Shown one piece after another: positions 16,353-24,658 of a DNA stretch of 55,321 nucleotides. This DNA comes from JBBKWQ01 sp037969115 (lineage in GTDB: Bacteria > Actinomycetota > Acidimicrobiia > Acidimicrobiales > Ilumatobacteraceae), in contig JBBKWQ010000313.1 of the NCBI GenBank assembly GCA_037969115.1, forward strand, positions 1-55,321, in the 5' to 3' direction. Each line of letters starts with the position of its first letter. Within the stretch, counting starts at the first letter, position 1. The position numbers and the translations under genes were made by a program. Under the pieces are notes generated by a model. That model was not told the origin of the DNA, searched no databases, and saw only the letters and a program-made list of their open reading frames with translations.

Positions 16353-17120
16353 CTAGTCCCAGCGGAACAACCACAATGCGGGGGCGCCGGCGGCGAGGGC
16401 GTAGGCGGCGAGGACTGCGAGATCGGTGGTGTTCCAGCCGAACCCGAACCACGGGTCCTGTACTGCGGTGACGAGGTGGGCCAGTGGCAGCACGCCGCCG
16501 ACGTTGCGAAGACCTGTGGGCAGGACGGCTCGCGGCGGACCGGTGCCCGAGATCAACCACATCGCGAAGAACAGAAGGAGGCCGATGCCCTGTGCGGAGC
16601 GACTACTTCGGACCACGGTCGCGAGCAGCAGCCCAATCGCTCCGAACGCCGCCGTCCCGAACAGAAGGGCGACAAAGACCCCGATCACATCCTCTGGCAG
16701 AATCGCGTCGGAGGCGAACCGCGCCACGACGGCCATCACCAGCGCGCCAGCGATGAAGGTCGCGAGCGCGAGGGTGAGTTGGGCGCTGACGAGGGTCCAC
16801 GTCGAGACCGACGACGCACGAAGGCGCCGCAGGATCCCACGCTCGCGGTATCCGGTCAGGTTGATCGGAAGCGTCATCAGGCCGAGGGCAGCGATGATCA
16901 CGGCCACCGACGCTGCCGCGTAGTAGTTGGCCGGGGTCACGCCCCGCCAGACGAGCATGCCGTTCTCGACGTCCTGCGCGTCGGCTTGGTCGTTACCGAA
17001 GACGGCTGCGAGCAGCAGCATCATCATGAGAGGGAACGCGAGCACGAACACGATCGAGAAGGGTTCCCTGCGGAACAGCCGGAATTCGGCAAGCGTCATC
17101 GCGAGGTAGCCGCGCATCAC
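16353..17120 (-). CDS. ABC-2 type exporter permease (DrrB-like)
   Basis: A 255-residue membrane protein with six hydrophobic segments, beginning FSIVFVLAFPLMMMLLLAAV and continuing through AAASVAVIIAALGLMTLP and AFGAIGLLLATVV. The pattern LTGYRERGILRRLRASSVS between helices is the coupling region typical of ABC-2 permeases, and LPLAHLVTAVQDPWFG near the end is common in DrrB-like proteins. It begins 2 bases after the stop of the ATPase gene, so both form one exporter. The likely cargo is a lipid, drug or glycolipid, but the sequence does not say which. Confidence 0.9.
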   Translation of the reverse strand: MMRGYLAMTLAEFRLFRREPFSIVFVLAFPLMMMLLLAAVFGNDQADAQDVENGMLVWRGVTPANYYAAASVAVIIAALGLMTLPINLTGYRERGILRRLRASSVSTWTLVSAQLTLALATFIAGALVMAVVARFASDAILPEDVIGVFVALLFGTAAFGAIGLLLATVVRSSRSAQGIGLLLFFAMWLISGTGPPRAVLPTGLRNVGGVLPLAHLVTAVQDPWFGFGWNTTDLAVLAAYALAAGAPALWLFRWD

Positions 17121-17122
17121 GA

Positions 17123-18031
17123 TCAGCCTCGGATCTTCCGCCCGGTGAGGTCCAAGAACGCGTCTTCGACCGTTGGACGGTCGACGCGCAGGTCGAGTGG
17201 AACGATTCCGTGCGCGACGAGCTCGGACGCGACGAGCGCCAACACCGGGCCGGTGCCGCGCACCTCGACGGTGTCGCCACGCCGGGTCAGCGACTCGACC
17301 ACGTCGAGCCGCTCGACCCAGCTCAGGTCGGGCTCTGGCGTGGTGAAGCGCACGACGGACTGCAACCCCAGCCCGTCGATCAGACCCTGCGGCGAATCGA
17401 GCGCGATCACCCTCCCGTCATCGACCACGGCGACGCGGTCACAGAGATGCTCTGCCTCGTCCATGAAATGCGTCACGAGCACAACCGTCGTGCCGTCTTG
17501 TCGGATCTCCCGGATGAGTTCCCATGTGGCTCGTCGCGCCTGGGGATCGAGCCCTTGGGTGAGCTCGTCGAGGAACACCAGCTCGGGGGAATTCACGAAC
17601 GCGAGCGCGATGAAAAGTCGCTGGCGCTGACCTCCCGACAAGCTGTCGAAGGCCTGATCCCGCTGCTCCTGCAACCGCCATCGAGTCAGAAGCTGGTCGC
17701 TGTCGACTGGGTTGCGGGCGAACGCTGAGAACAAGTCCAGGGACTCGGCGACCCGCATCCGACCGGGCAGCGCCGAGTCTTGGAGCTGTGAGCCGATGCG
17801 CTGCCTCAGCTCCGCAGCCTCTGTCATCGGGTCGAGCCCGAGCACACGAATCGTCCCGCCATCTGCGTGGCGTAGGCCCTGGACACACTCCACCGTCGTC
17901 GTCTTGCCGGCGCCGTTCGGCCCGAGGATGCCGAAGATCTCGCCCTCCTCGACCTCGAACGAGAGATCCTCGACGGCGACTGTTCGACCGTAGGTCTTGT
18001 GCAGGTGATCGACGGTGATCACGGCTGCCAT
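17123..18031 (-). CDS. ABC exporter ATPase (DrrA-like)
   Basis: A 302-residue ATPase. Walker A GPNGAGKTTT, signature SLSGGQRQRL, Walker B LVFLDELTQGLDPQ and the switch His in VLVTHFMDEAEHL are intact, and GGTIRVLGLDPMTEAAELR matches the daunorubicin-resistance (DrrA) class. A C-terminal accessory domain of about 80 residues follows, as in DUF4162-type exporters. It drives export with the adjacent ABC-2 permease. ATG 18031 starts directly at the conserved N-terminal strand, with a G-rich stretch upstream. Confidence 0.93.
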   Translation of the reverse strand: MAAVITVDHLHKTYGRTVAVEDLSFEVEEGEIFGILGPNGAGKTTTVECVQGLRHADGGTIRVLGLDPMTEAAELRQRIGSQLQDSALPGRMRVAESLDLFSAFARNPVDSDQLLTRWRLQEQRDQAFDSLSGGQRQRLFIALAFVNSPELVFLDELTQGLDPQARRATWELIREIRQDGTTVVLVTHFMDEAEHLCDRVAVVDDGRVIALDSPQGLIDGLGLQSVVRFTTPEPDLSWVERLDVVESLTRRGDTVEVRGTGPVLALVASELVAHGIVPLDLRVDRPTVEDAFLDLTGRKIRG

Positions 18032-18120
18032 GGACGGCCCCCCAGCACATCATGTTCGTCGGTCACAGGCATCCATATTGACAGACTCCTCTGGCATCAC
18101 CACCCACGCGCGAACCCGCA

Positions 18121-18894
18121 CTACATGTGTGCGAGTAGCGCCGTGGCCGACTTGATCAGTGCGGCGTTCGTCGCGACGTAACCCGTATCGACGCCGGTCG
18201 GGACTTCTCGCACCACGCCGCCGGCTTCGGGCACGATGCACGCGGCGGCGGCCACGTCCCACGGTTTCACCCAGGCGTCGATCATCACGTCGATGCGTCC
18301 CGACGCGAGCAGGATGTAGCCGTAACCTCCGTCGGCCCACGTCCGCACGGCGCCACCGCAGCCGAGCAACCTGCCGAGCGCACCAGCCGGCCAGTAGTCG
18401 GACAATCCACTCGTCACGAGCGTGGCCTCGGACAGGACCGAGGCCGAGCCGAACCGGGCGGGACGATCGTTCACCGTGCAACCCAGTCCACGGCCCGCCA
18501 CGGCGATCTCGCCCACGGCCGGCGCCTCGATCACACCGACTGCGGGGCCGTACTCGTCACTGGCCGAGACGAGCGTGCTGAACAACGGAACGCCGTGCAC
18601 GTACGACATCGTTCCGTCGATCGGATCGATCGTCCATGTGACGCCTGTGGTCGACACCACGGGTTCGAGCTCTTCACCGATGATGCCGTCGCCGGGTCGC
18701 TCGGCCTGAATGACAGCGCGGATCGCCCGCTCGGCATCGACATCGGCGCGCGTCACGTGGGAACCGTCGGGCTTGTGGTCGACTTCGAGATCGACCGATC
18801 GGAACCATTTCATGGTGACCTCGGTGGCCGCGCCGGCCGCGCGGCGGGCGAGCGAGACCAGCCGGGGATCGATGGGTGCTGCAAGTGGCGTCAC
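18121..18894 (-). CDS. Inositol monophosphatase-family phosphatase
   Basis: A 257-residue Mg2+-dependent phosphatase of the IMPase / histidinol-phosphatase / CysQ superfamily. Metal ligands lie in GEELEP, in TIDPIDGTMSYVHG and in the closing VKPWDVAAAACIVPEAGG motif, all well preserved. The substrate could be inositol phosphate, histidinol phosphate or another sugar phosphate. An upstream in-frame extension of 144 codons runs antisense to the neighbouring gene and was rejected. GTG 18894 is preceded by TATCGT at a 7-base distance, a leaderless layout; the promoter lies back to back with that of the divergent cysteine-rich gene. Confidence 0.92.
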   Translation of the reverse strand: MTPLAAPIDPRLVSLARRAAGAATEVTMKWFRSVDLEVDHKPDGSHVTRADVDAERAIRAVIQAERPGDGIIGEELEPVVSTTGVTWTIDPIDGTMSYVHGVPLFSTLVSASDEYGPAVGVIEAPAVGEIAVAGRGLGCTVNDRPARFGSASVLSEATLVTSGLSDYWPAGALGRLLGCGGAVRTWADGGYGYILLASGRIDVMIDAWVKPWDVAAAACIVPEAGGVVREVPTGVDTGYVATNAALIKSATALLAHM

Positions 18895-18901
18895 CGAGCC
18901 G

Positions 18902-18907
18902 ACGATA
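18902..18907 (-). promoter_or_regulatory. -10 box of a leaderless promoter (TATCGT)
   Basis: TATCGT on the minus strand, 7 bases before GTG 18894. It lies only 7 bases from the -10 box of the divergent gene, so both polymerases would occupy the same DNA. Confidence 0.55.
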
Positions 18908-18914
18908 CGGCTCC

Positions 18915-18920
18915 TACAGT
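18915..18920 (+). promoter_or_regulatory. -10 box of a leaderless promoter (TACAGT)
   Basis: TACAGT on the plus strand, 7 bases before ATG 18928, mirroring TATCGT on the other strand. Its -35 region would fall inside the start of the divergent phosphatase gene. Confidence 0.55.
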
Positions 18921-18927
18921 CTCTCGC

Positions 18928-19623
18928 ATGAACGAACCGGCCGACGTCCAGGAGAAGTCGGACGACATCGTCATCGTCGACAGCGAGGCCAAAACGACCT
19001 GGCAGTTCGACCGTCGCTTTCTCTCGTCGAACTGGGAGTGCCAGTTCGGTCGTGGATGCAAAGGCATCCTCGATCACCCGTCGCCCGAGCTCGAGCAGGG
19101 TTGTTGCAGCTTGGGCGCCGAACTCGACGACGACGAGGCGCGCATGCTGGCTGCCATGGCGTCCTTCGTCGACCCTTCGAGGTTCCAGAACCACGACCAC
19201 ACGATCGAGGGGATCTTCGCTCCCGATTCGAGCGACGAGAACGGCTGGCGCACCCGCGTCGTCGACGGCGCGTGCATCTTCCTGAATCGACCCGGTTTCG
19301 AGGGTGGTGGTGGCTGCGCGCTCCATCTGGAGGCGAGTGCCCGCGGCGAATCACCGACGCAGTGGAAGCCAGGCGTGTGTTGGCAGCTCCCACTCCACGT
19401 CGACTACGCCGACAACGGGGACGGGTCGGAGACTGCGACGGTTCGTCCGTGGAGCCGGGCCGACTGGGGCGACCGTGGCACGACCATGGCGTGGTGCTGC
19501 ACCGAGGAACCGGAGGCGTTCACCGGCGACTCCAGAGTGATCGACAGCCTGAGCGGTGAACTCGAAACGATGCTGGGCACCGCTGTGTTCGTCGAGCTCA
19601 CGCGACGCGTCGGCGACGACTGA
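18928..19623 (+). CDS. Cysteine-rich protein, YkgJ/DUF3109-like metal-cluster candidate
   Basis: A 231-residue soluble protein with cysteines in a recurrent layout: Cys38-x5-Cys44, Cys59-Cys60, Cys116 in DGACIFLN, Cys130 in GGGGCALH, Cys151 in KPGVCWQLPLH and Cys190-Cys191. The order C..C, CC, C-x-F/Y-L, G-C-A-L-H, P-x-x-C-W echoes the YkgJ / DUF3109 superfamily of putative zinc or iron chelators, but the spacing is longer. It is probably a metal- or cluster-binding protein of unknown role. ATG 18928 is supported by the leaderless TACAGT box; the longer frame crosses the divergent gene. Confidence 0.85.
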   Translation: MNEPADVQEKSDDIVIVDSEAKTTWQFDRRFLSSNWECQFGRGCKGILDHPSPELEQGCCSLGAELDDDEARMLAAMASFVDPSRFQNHDHTIEGIFAPDSSDENGWRTRVVDGACIFLNRPGFEGGGGCALHLEASARGESPTQWKPGVCWQLPLHVDYADNGDGSETATVRPWSRADWGDRGTTMAWCCTEEPEAFTGDSRVIDSLSGELETMLGTAVFVELTRRVGDD

Positions 19624-19721
19624 CGATCGACCGGCGGTACGCCTGGAAGGCCATGTCGTCCCCCGGCAGCGGTTTCGGTTCACGACCGCAACGCGCACCT
19701 CGACGCGTGTCGACAGGCACG

Positions 19722-20117
19722 TCAGCGCCCGTCGAGCACCCCTTCCGTCACGAGGAACTGATGTGCGGCCAGCTTGAGAGCTTCGAATGCCGTGGATTCG
19801 ATCGACAAGCCGTCGCGGTGGGCTTGGAAGCGAACGTCGCGTTCACCCGACTGGCGGCGTACCGACACGTCGACATCACCGATGACGTCGTCGGCCAGCG
19901 CTGTGGACCGAATCGCGTCCGGCCCGCGGGCCATCACCGCCACGAATGCCTCGACTGCCTGGCCGTGGTGGATCTCGGTGGCAACCAGATTGCGAGCCAG
20001 CCGGTTGGCCGTACCGGGGTCACATCCGGCGACCCGGGCGCACCGATACGTCAGATCGTGCAGCTCCCTCGGCGCCACGACTACGGTGGCCGCGCCATCG
20101 GCCGAATCCGCGCTCAC
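19722..20117 (-). CDS. Uncharacterised small protein, last gene of the M19-like operon
   Basis: A 131-residue soluble protein with no family I can name firmly. An N-terminal helical stretch (PRELHDLTYRCARVAGC, then ANRLARNLVATEIHHGQAVE) resembles the helical start of DUF3726-type proteins or type-III malate/lactate dehydrogenases, and a Cys sits in ARVAGCDP. GTG 20117 overlaps the stop of the dipeptidase-like gene as GTGA (20114-20117), which fixes the start and argues for co-translation. The frame further upstream is antisense noise. It probably works with the two preceding genes. Confidence 0.7.
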   Translation of the reverse strand: MSADSADGAATVVVAPRELHDLTYRCARVAGCDPGTANRLARNLVATEIHHGQAVEAFVAVMARGPDAIRSTALADDVIGDVDVSVRRQSGERDVRFQAHRDGLSIESTAFEALKLAAHQFLVTEGVLDGR

Positions 20118-21067
20118 GGTTCGAACACCGTTTCGAACAGTCGCATCCAGTTCCCCCCGAGGACGGCGTCGCGTTCTCCCGGTGAGAACCCGACCTGGTC
20201 GAGTCCGGCGGCGATCGAACCGAAGTCGCGTGGACCGTCGAACCATTCGGGCCAGTCGGGAAACGGCGGTACTTCAGAGGGGTCGCCGGGACGGTCCCAG
20301 CGGCCACTTCGCATCCATCCGAGTGCGTCGGGCTTCCACCCGAGCACTGCGTCGGAGCCGATGGCAACGTGGTCGACGCCGACCTGATCAGCGAGGCGAG
20401 CGAGCATCGAGCAGTAGTCGGCTCGGGTCGTGGCGCTCCCTCCGATGAACATGGGATACAGCGTGCAACCGATCACGCCGCCTCGCCGCGCTACAGCCTC
20501 GATCACGGCGTCGGGTTTGTTCCGCAGCGAATCGCAGAACCAGCGGGGGTTGCCGTGCGTGATGGCGATCGGTTTGGCGGATGCATCGACTGCGTCGACA
20601 CCGGTGACGTCGCCGACGTGTGAGATGTCGATGAGCACCCCGGCCGAGTTCAGCGCATCCACCATGCGGTGGCCCATACGGGTGAGACCGCCGTCAGTGG
20701 GTTCCCAACAGCTGGACCCGAGGTGGTTCGCGATGTTGTAGGTCAGCTGCACCACCCGTACGCCGACGTCGGCGAACATCTGGGCCATTTCGGGGTCATC
20801 CCCGAGCATCGAGCTGTTCTGGAAGCCGAGGACGACCGCGAGCACGTCGTCGGACGCCGCCGCATGGATCGCGTCGACCGATGTGACGATTCGGACGATG
20901 TCGGCGTTCTGCCGGGCCAGATGCCGGAATGCTCCGATTCGTGTCATCGCGTCGGCGAGGTCTTCCCACACGCCGACCGTGGCATGCACCACGTCGACGC
21001 CGCCGAGGCGGATCTCGTTGATCACATCGCGTGACCAGTTGTTGATCTGGAGTCCGTCGACGATCAT
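20114..21067 (-). CDS. Membrane-dipeptidase (peptidase M19)-like protein with altered zinc site
   Basis: A 317-residue TIM-barrel protein of the M19 renal-dipeptidase family. The family's opening D-G-H-x-D is DGLQIN here, so two zinc ligands are missing, and the bridging Glu of the GxEG motif is Gln in GFQNSS. The later ligands are kept: His in IDISHVGD and His in AITHGNPR, as is GSDAVLG. It may hold a single metal or have another activity. No signal peptide. Its ATG overlaps the preceding gene as ATGA (21064-21067) and its stop overlaps the next, so three genes form one unit. Confidence 0.88.
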   Translation of the reverse strand: MIVDGLQINNWSRDVINEIRLGGVDVVHATVGVWEDLADAMTRIGAFRHLARQNADIVRIVTSVDAIHAAASDDVLAVVLGFQNSSMLGDDPEMAQMFADVGVRVVQLTYNIANHLGSSCWEPTDGGLTRMGHRMVDALNSAGVLIDISHVGDVTGVDAVDASAKPIAITHGNPRWFCDSLRNKPDAVIEAVARRGGVIGCTLYPMFIGGSATTRADYCSMLARLADQVGVDHVAIGSDAVLGWKPDALGWMRSGRWDRPGDPSEVPPFPDWPEWFDGPRDFGSIAAGLDQVGFSPGERDAVLGGNWMRLFETVFEP

Positions 21068-22794
21068 GCCGTTTCCGTTCGCTCAGCGGTCGACGGGCGC
21101 TGCGGCAATACCCATGCATCATCCATGTCGGTGCGCATGTCCGAGAGTCGCGGTGCCCCCTGGAAAAGGGTGACTCGAAGCCAGTCCGTCGACTTCGGTT
21201 TGAAGTTGTCCATGCCGTACACAGCGAGCTGGAAGCGCTGCAGCTGGAGCGGCAGGAACCCGACAGCACAGACGTTGTCACGCGGTTCGCCGTACGGCAC
21301 GCCGGTCTGCTGCAACCGTTCGACCGCGAACCGGTGCTCGGGACGTTGCCGCAACACCGTCTGGATGGACGCGTCCGCGGACTCGGTGTCGAGCCAGGCG
21401 CGCAGGCGAACCATCCGGTTGGCGACATCGATGGCGACGTCACGACCGTCGGGAGCGAGTCGGTCGCGCCGCATTCGTCGGGGTTCCTCGGTGTTGTCGC
21501 TGATCAGCCACCAGCAAGCATCTTCTTCCGGATCGACGCTGTCGAGCCAACCGAAGTGAGTCTCGAGCAACGTTCTCACTTCACCGATGGTCAACGTGGG
21601 GTCGAGCGGAGGATGTTCGTCGACCCTGAGCAGCCGGTCGACGACTTCATCCGATTCCTCGTGCAGCTCGATCAGGAGTGAGACGACCAGCTCGGTGGTC
21701 TCGACGTCTTGATCCGCCGCCCACCGGTAGAGCTCGTCAAAAGGGAGCGAACGGTGGGTGACAGCGGCGAAGGCCCGACCGATCTGTGCCGCCTTCGGGG
21801 CCAACCCACGCGTGCTGGTGAAGGGATGGCAATCGTCGTCGGTCCCCTCGTCGAAGTGGCGATGCGCTCGACGGATCCACCATTCGAGCGCGGCGGCGCG
21901 CTCCGCTGTGAGTTCGTACGTCCGTACGTCGGCGAGAGCGAGCTCCCGAACACCTGCCCAGGCGTTGATCACACGTGGGTGATGCAACGCGTAGGGCACG
22001 AGTCCCAGGCCGGTGGCATTGCCGAGGCCGAAGTACCGGCGCCACGCCTGATCGAAAAGGGCGGCACGGTCGCCACCTCTCGCTCGTGCACAGTGTTCGA
22101 CGAGGTCGTAACTCAGCTCGCGAAACAGCCACGCCGCCACGAACTGAGCTCGGAACGGAACGTTCAAGGGATGAGCGTCGGAATATCCCTCGAACGACCG
22201 AACCCCACACTTACCGTTTCCGTAGAACGCGGTACTCCGCATGATGTACCCGGCGTCGGCGACCTCGTCAGGTTCGGGTTGCTCACCTCGTGCGAGCGCG
22301 TCGACCAGGTATTGGAAGAAGCGCACACTCCGGTTTCCTCGTGTGAGGACGAGAACACGGGAGTCGAGGCGGCCGTCTTCCTGCTTCGGCACTTCGGATC
22401 GAAGCAGCTCGAGCAGGTCGTCGGTGAGTTCGCCCTCGGCGAGCGCTGCGGTGATCTCCCAACGATTCGCGACGACGCGGTCGGTGTGCTCGGACTCGTC
22501 GATCGTCGTGGTGAACGCGACGAAGTGGAACATGGCGTCGCCGATGTCGAGCCGATAGATCGACTCCCCACGGCCCTGGGCATCGATCTGGAACGACGTT
22601 CGTCGAGCGAGCCATCTGTCGGTACTCGCACGCCGGAGCATCATGCGACTGAAGCTGTAGCGCGTCAGTCGCGCTGCGCCGAGTGTGTCGGGTCGCATCA
22701 CGACCGCGGCGGGGCGCACCGACGATCGCCGCCGTTCGAGCATCGCTTCGAGTTCGTCTTCTCGAGCTGAAACTCCGGTTGCCGCGGTGACCAT
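21064..22794 (-). CDS. Large uncharacterised protein, first gene of the M19-like operon
   Basis: A 576-residue soluble protein that I do not recognise. It has no signal peptide, membrane helix, P-loop or repeated blades. Visible landmarks are TDRWLARRTSFQIDAQGRGE near residue 60, FHFVAFTTTIDESEHTDRVV, a GNGKCGVRSFEGYSDAHPLN patch, AQFVAAWLFRELSYDLVEHC, and a Trp-rich segment DACWWLISDNTEEPRRMRRD. Such patches of conserved-looking polar and aromatic residues suggest an enzyme. ATG 22794 is 18 bases after the stop of the lipoprotein gene. The 4-base overlap with the M19-like gene ties its function to that protein. Confidence 0.83.
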   Translation of the reverse strand: MVTAATGVSAREDELEAMLERRRSSVRPAAVVMRPDTLGAARLTRYSFSRMMLRRASTDRWLARRTSFQIDAQGRGESIYRLDIGDAMFHFVAFTTTIDESEHTDRVVANRWEITAALAEGELTDDLLELLRSEVPKQEDGRLDSRVLVLTRGNRSVRFFQYLVDALARGEQPEPDEVADAGYIMRSTAFYGNGKCGVRSFEGYSDAHPLNVPFRAQFVAAWLFRELSYDLVEHCARARGGDRAALFDQAWRRYFGLGNATGLGLVPYALHHPRVINAWAGVRELALADVRTYELTAERAAALEWWIRRAHRHFDEGTDDDCHPFTSTRGLAPKAAQIGRAFAAVTHRSLPFDELYRWAADQDVETTELVVSLLIELHEESDEVVDRLLRVDEHPPLDPTLTIGEVRTLLETHFGWLDSVDPEEDACWWLISDNTEEPRRMRRDRLAPDGRDVAIDVANRMVRLRAWLDTESADASIQTVLRQRPEHRFAVERLQQTGVPYGEPRDNVCAVGFLPLQLQRFQLAVYGMDNFKPKSTDWLRVTLFQGAPRLSDMRTDMDDAWVLPQRPSTAERTETA

Positions 22795-22812
22795 GCCGGA
22801 CGCGAGCGACGC

Positions 22813-23322
22813 TCAGCCGATGACCGGGTCGCCGGCGGCATCAAGCACGTACCAGGCGGCGCCGCTGCCCTGCCCGTTCCTGTCCCCGGCCGAGCTGTCG
22901 TTCGCGAAGTAGTAGAGCGGCCAGTCGTTGTAGGTCGCCTGCACCGAACCGTCGGTCCTGGTCGTCGTGCCCAGCAGCGATGCATCGAGACCGTCGCCGA
23001 CGGCCGACACTTCGTTGACGACCGGCCAGGTCGCCTCGCACTGGTCGTAACACGTGCTCTCACCCTGGAGGTCGGGCTGGAACGAATAGATCGTGAACCC
23101 GGAGTCGTCGACGACGATGTCGCCCAGATCGGTGGCGACGAGGGAAAGGCCACCACTCGCGGTCGGCGTCGACGTCACGTCCGGGTCGCTGTCGGATGGT
23201 GCTTCCGTGGTGACGGCGCCGGGCGTGACCGTGTCGGTCGACTCGGTGGCGTCGTCGCTGCCGCACGCTGTGGCCGAGACCGTCAGGATGACGGCGAACA
23301 TGGCATGGCGCTTGATCCTCAT
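22813..23322 (-). CDS. Secreted lipoprotein with YX(F/W/Y)XXD repeats (PF03640-like)
   Basis: A 169-residue lipoprotein. Signal: MRIKRHAMFAVILTVSATAC with the lipobox Cys at residue 20, then a Thr/Ser/Asp linker. The mature part has two copies of the family repeat: TIYSFQPDLQGESTCYDQC followed by EATWPVV, and PLYYFANDSSAGDRNGQG followed by WYVLDAAG. This family (COG4315) is widespread in actinobacteria and of unknown function, possibly redox or cell-surface related. ATG 23322 was chosen over a 22-codon extension because GAGGAG lies 7 bases upstream and the signal peptide starts there. Confidence 0.88.
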   Translation of the reverse strand: MRIKRHAMFAVILTVSATACGSDDATESTDTVTPGAVTTEAPSDSDPDVTSTPTASGGLSLVATDLGDIVVDDSGFTIYSFQPDLQGESTCYDQCEATWPVVNEVSAVGDGLDASLLGTTTRTDGSVQATYNDWPLYYFANDSSAGDRNGQGSGAAWYVLDAAGDPVIG

Positions 23323-23420
23323 GTCGGCTCCTCTCGTGGTTTCGAAGATTCTCGCACAACGACCAGGGAGGGCGGGATCGCGGCCCATCGCGTGATGGCA
23401 CGCTGTATAACAGGGGCGAG

Positions 23421-24578
23421 ATGACGAGCGACGGAGGCGGCGGCATGCCGCGCGGACCGATGGAGGACGGGCACCAGCCGGGAAATCCGGTCACCACCCA
23501 GCCCCCATCCCGTCGCGGGCTCACTTCGCCGGGCGACTGGCCCGTTCCGGACGGGCTCCGGTCCGACGAAACGGGGTGGCTCGCACTCGCCGTGGTCGGT
23601 CTCGCCGTCGGATTGCTTGCACCGTTGGCAATCCTCGTCGCTGCGCGCGACGGCGGCGAGGACGACGGCGCCGCACCGGTTCCGACCTCGTTCGATTCAG
23701 CTCCCCCGACCGAATTGCCCACCGACACCACGGTCGCGCCCGACACCGTTGCAGCCACCACGACGGTCGCAGCACCGCCCACCACCGTCGCCCCCGACAC
23801 CACGGTTCCCGCCACCACCGAGACCCCGGAAACCACTGCCGCGGTCGAGGTCGAGCCGTCCACCATCGAAGCCGCGCCAACCACCCAACCGCCGGCGAAC
23901 ACCGCGCCGCCGATACCGGGGCTGATCCGGGTGGGCGGCACCGAACACCCGATTCTTCGAACGTGTCGCACCAGCCCACTCGCAGCGGCCGACCCCGAGC
24001 GATCGGTGACCAGCTATCTCTATGACGACGATGGTTATGTGGGAATCGTCGAGAAGTGGCAGGACGGCGACGGTGCGACCGGCGGCAACTTCTCGAGCGG
24101 CGGATTTCCGCTCCAGGTCGAATCGTTCGAGGACCGCGGCGCCGACGGGTTCGCGGTCTACCCGCTCCAGCCGGGAGGTGCGTTCGAGGTCGTCGTGGAA
24201 CCGTCGTCGAGCGAACCGGACGACTGCGCCGCGACGAGCAGCGTCACGACGAACACACCGGGCGCCGAAGATGCCTACACACGGTCGGTCGTCGACGTGT
24301 GCTTCGGCGACGCTGCGGGACCGCTGCAGTACGTGGGCTTTTTGTCGGAAGGTGCGCGTTTCACCGCAGAGCCGATCGACGACTCGACCGTCGATCTCAC
24401 CTATGACGAGCCCGGGATCTTCGAACTCGTCGACGACTCGGCCAGCCAGTCCGAATCCGGCGGCGTCATCGAGTTCCGTGGCACCGCCGAAGGCAGCAAC
24501 CCGGTCGGGCCGGTGACGAAGGACGTCGTGATCCGAGTTCCGTCGGGTCCGATTCGGGCCTGTACCGACCTCGACTGA
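23421..24578 (+). CDS. Membrane-anchored protein with Thr/Pro-rich stalk
   Basis: A 385-residue protein of unknown function. About 50 polar residues precede a single membrane helix (GWLALAVVGLAVGLLAPLAI), giving an N-in, C-out topology. Residues 75-165 form a low-complexity Thr/Pro/Ala/Val stalk with repeated TTVAPDT and TTVPATTE units, likely wall-spanning and perhaps glycosylated. The outer domain (about 170-385) has four cysteines that could form two disulphides (RTCRTSP, PDDCAAT, VDVCFGD, IRACTDLD). ATG 23421 is preceded by TATAAC, 9 bases away, and a purine-rich AGGGGCGAG. Confidence 0.85.
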   Translation: MTSDGGGGMPRGPMEDGHQPGNPVTTQPPSRRGLTSPGDWPVPDGLRSDETGWLALAVVGLAVGLLAPLAILVAARDGGEDDGAAPVPTSFDSAPPTELPTDTTVAPDTVAATTTVAAPPTTVAPDTTVPATTETPETTAAVEVEPSTIEAAPTTQPPANTAPPIPGLIRVGGTEHPILRTCRTSPLAAADPERSVTSYLYDDDGYVGIVEKWQDGDGATGGNFSSGGFPLQVESFEDRGADGFAVYPLQPGGAFEVVVEPSSSEPDDCAATSSVTTNTPGAEDAYTRSVVDVCFGDAAGPLQYVGFLSEGARFTAEPIDDSTVDLTYDEPGIFELVDDSASQSESGGVIEFRGTAEGSNPVGPVTKDVVIRVPSGPIRACTDLD

Positions 24579-24645
24579 GCCGGTCGTCGTCGACGGGTGG
24601 ACCACGTCGGTGAGTGCCGGTCGCCGGGTCGCCGTTCCGACGTGC

Positions 24646-24651
24646 TACAAA
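24646..24651 (+). promoter_or_regulatory. -10-like box (TACAAA) before the acyl-CoA synthetase gene
   Basis: TACAAA, 7 bases before ATG 24659. It lacks the final T of TANNNT but has the leaderless spacing, and no ribosome binding site is visible. Confidence 0.35.
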
Positions 24652-24658
24652 CCCGGTC

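Noticed and set aside
18895..19326. N-terminal extension of the inositol-phosphatase-family gene
   Set aside because: It would run through the divergent gene and its promoter; GTG 18894 fits the family and the -10 box.
23697..23925. Possible tandem DNA repeat
   Set aside because: The repetition follows from the Thr/Pro-rich stalk of the encoded protein and has no constant unit length.
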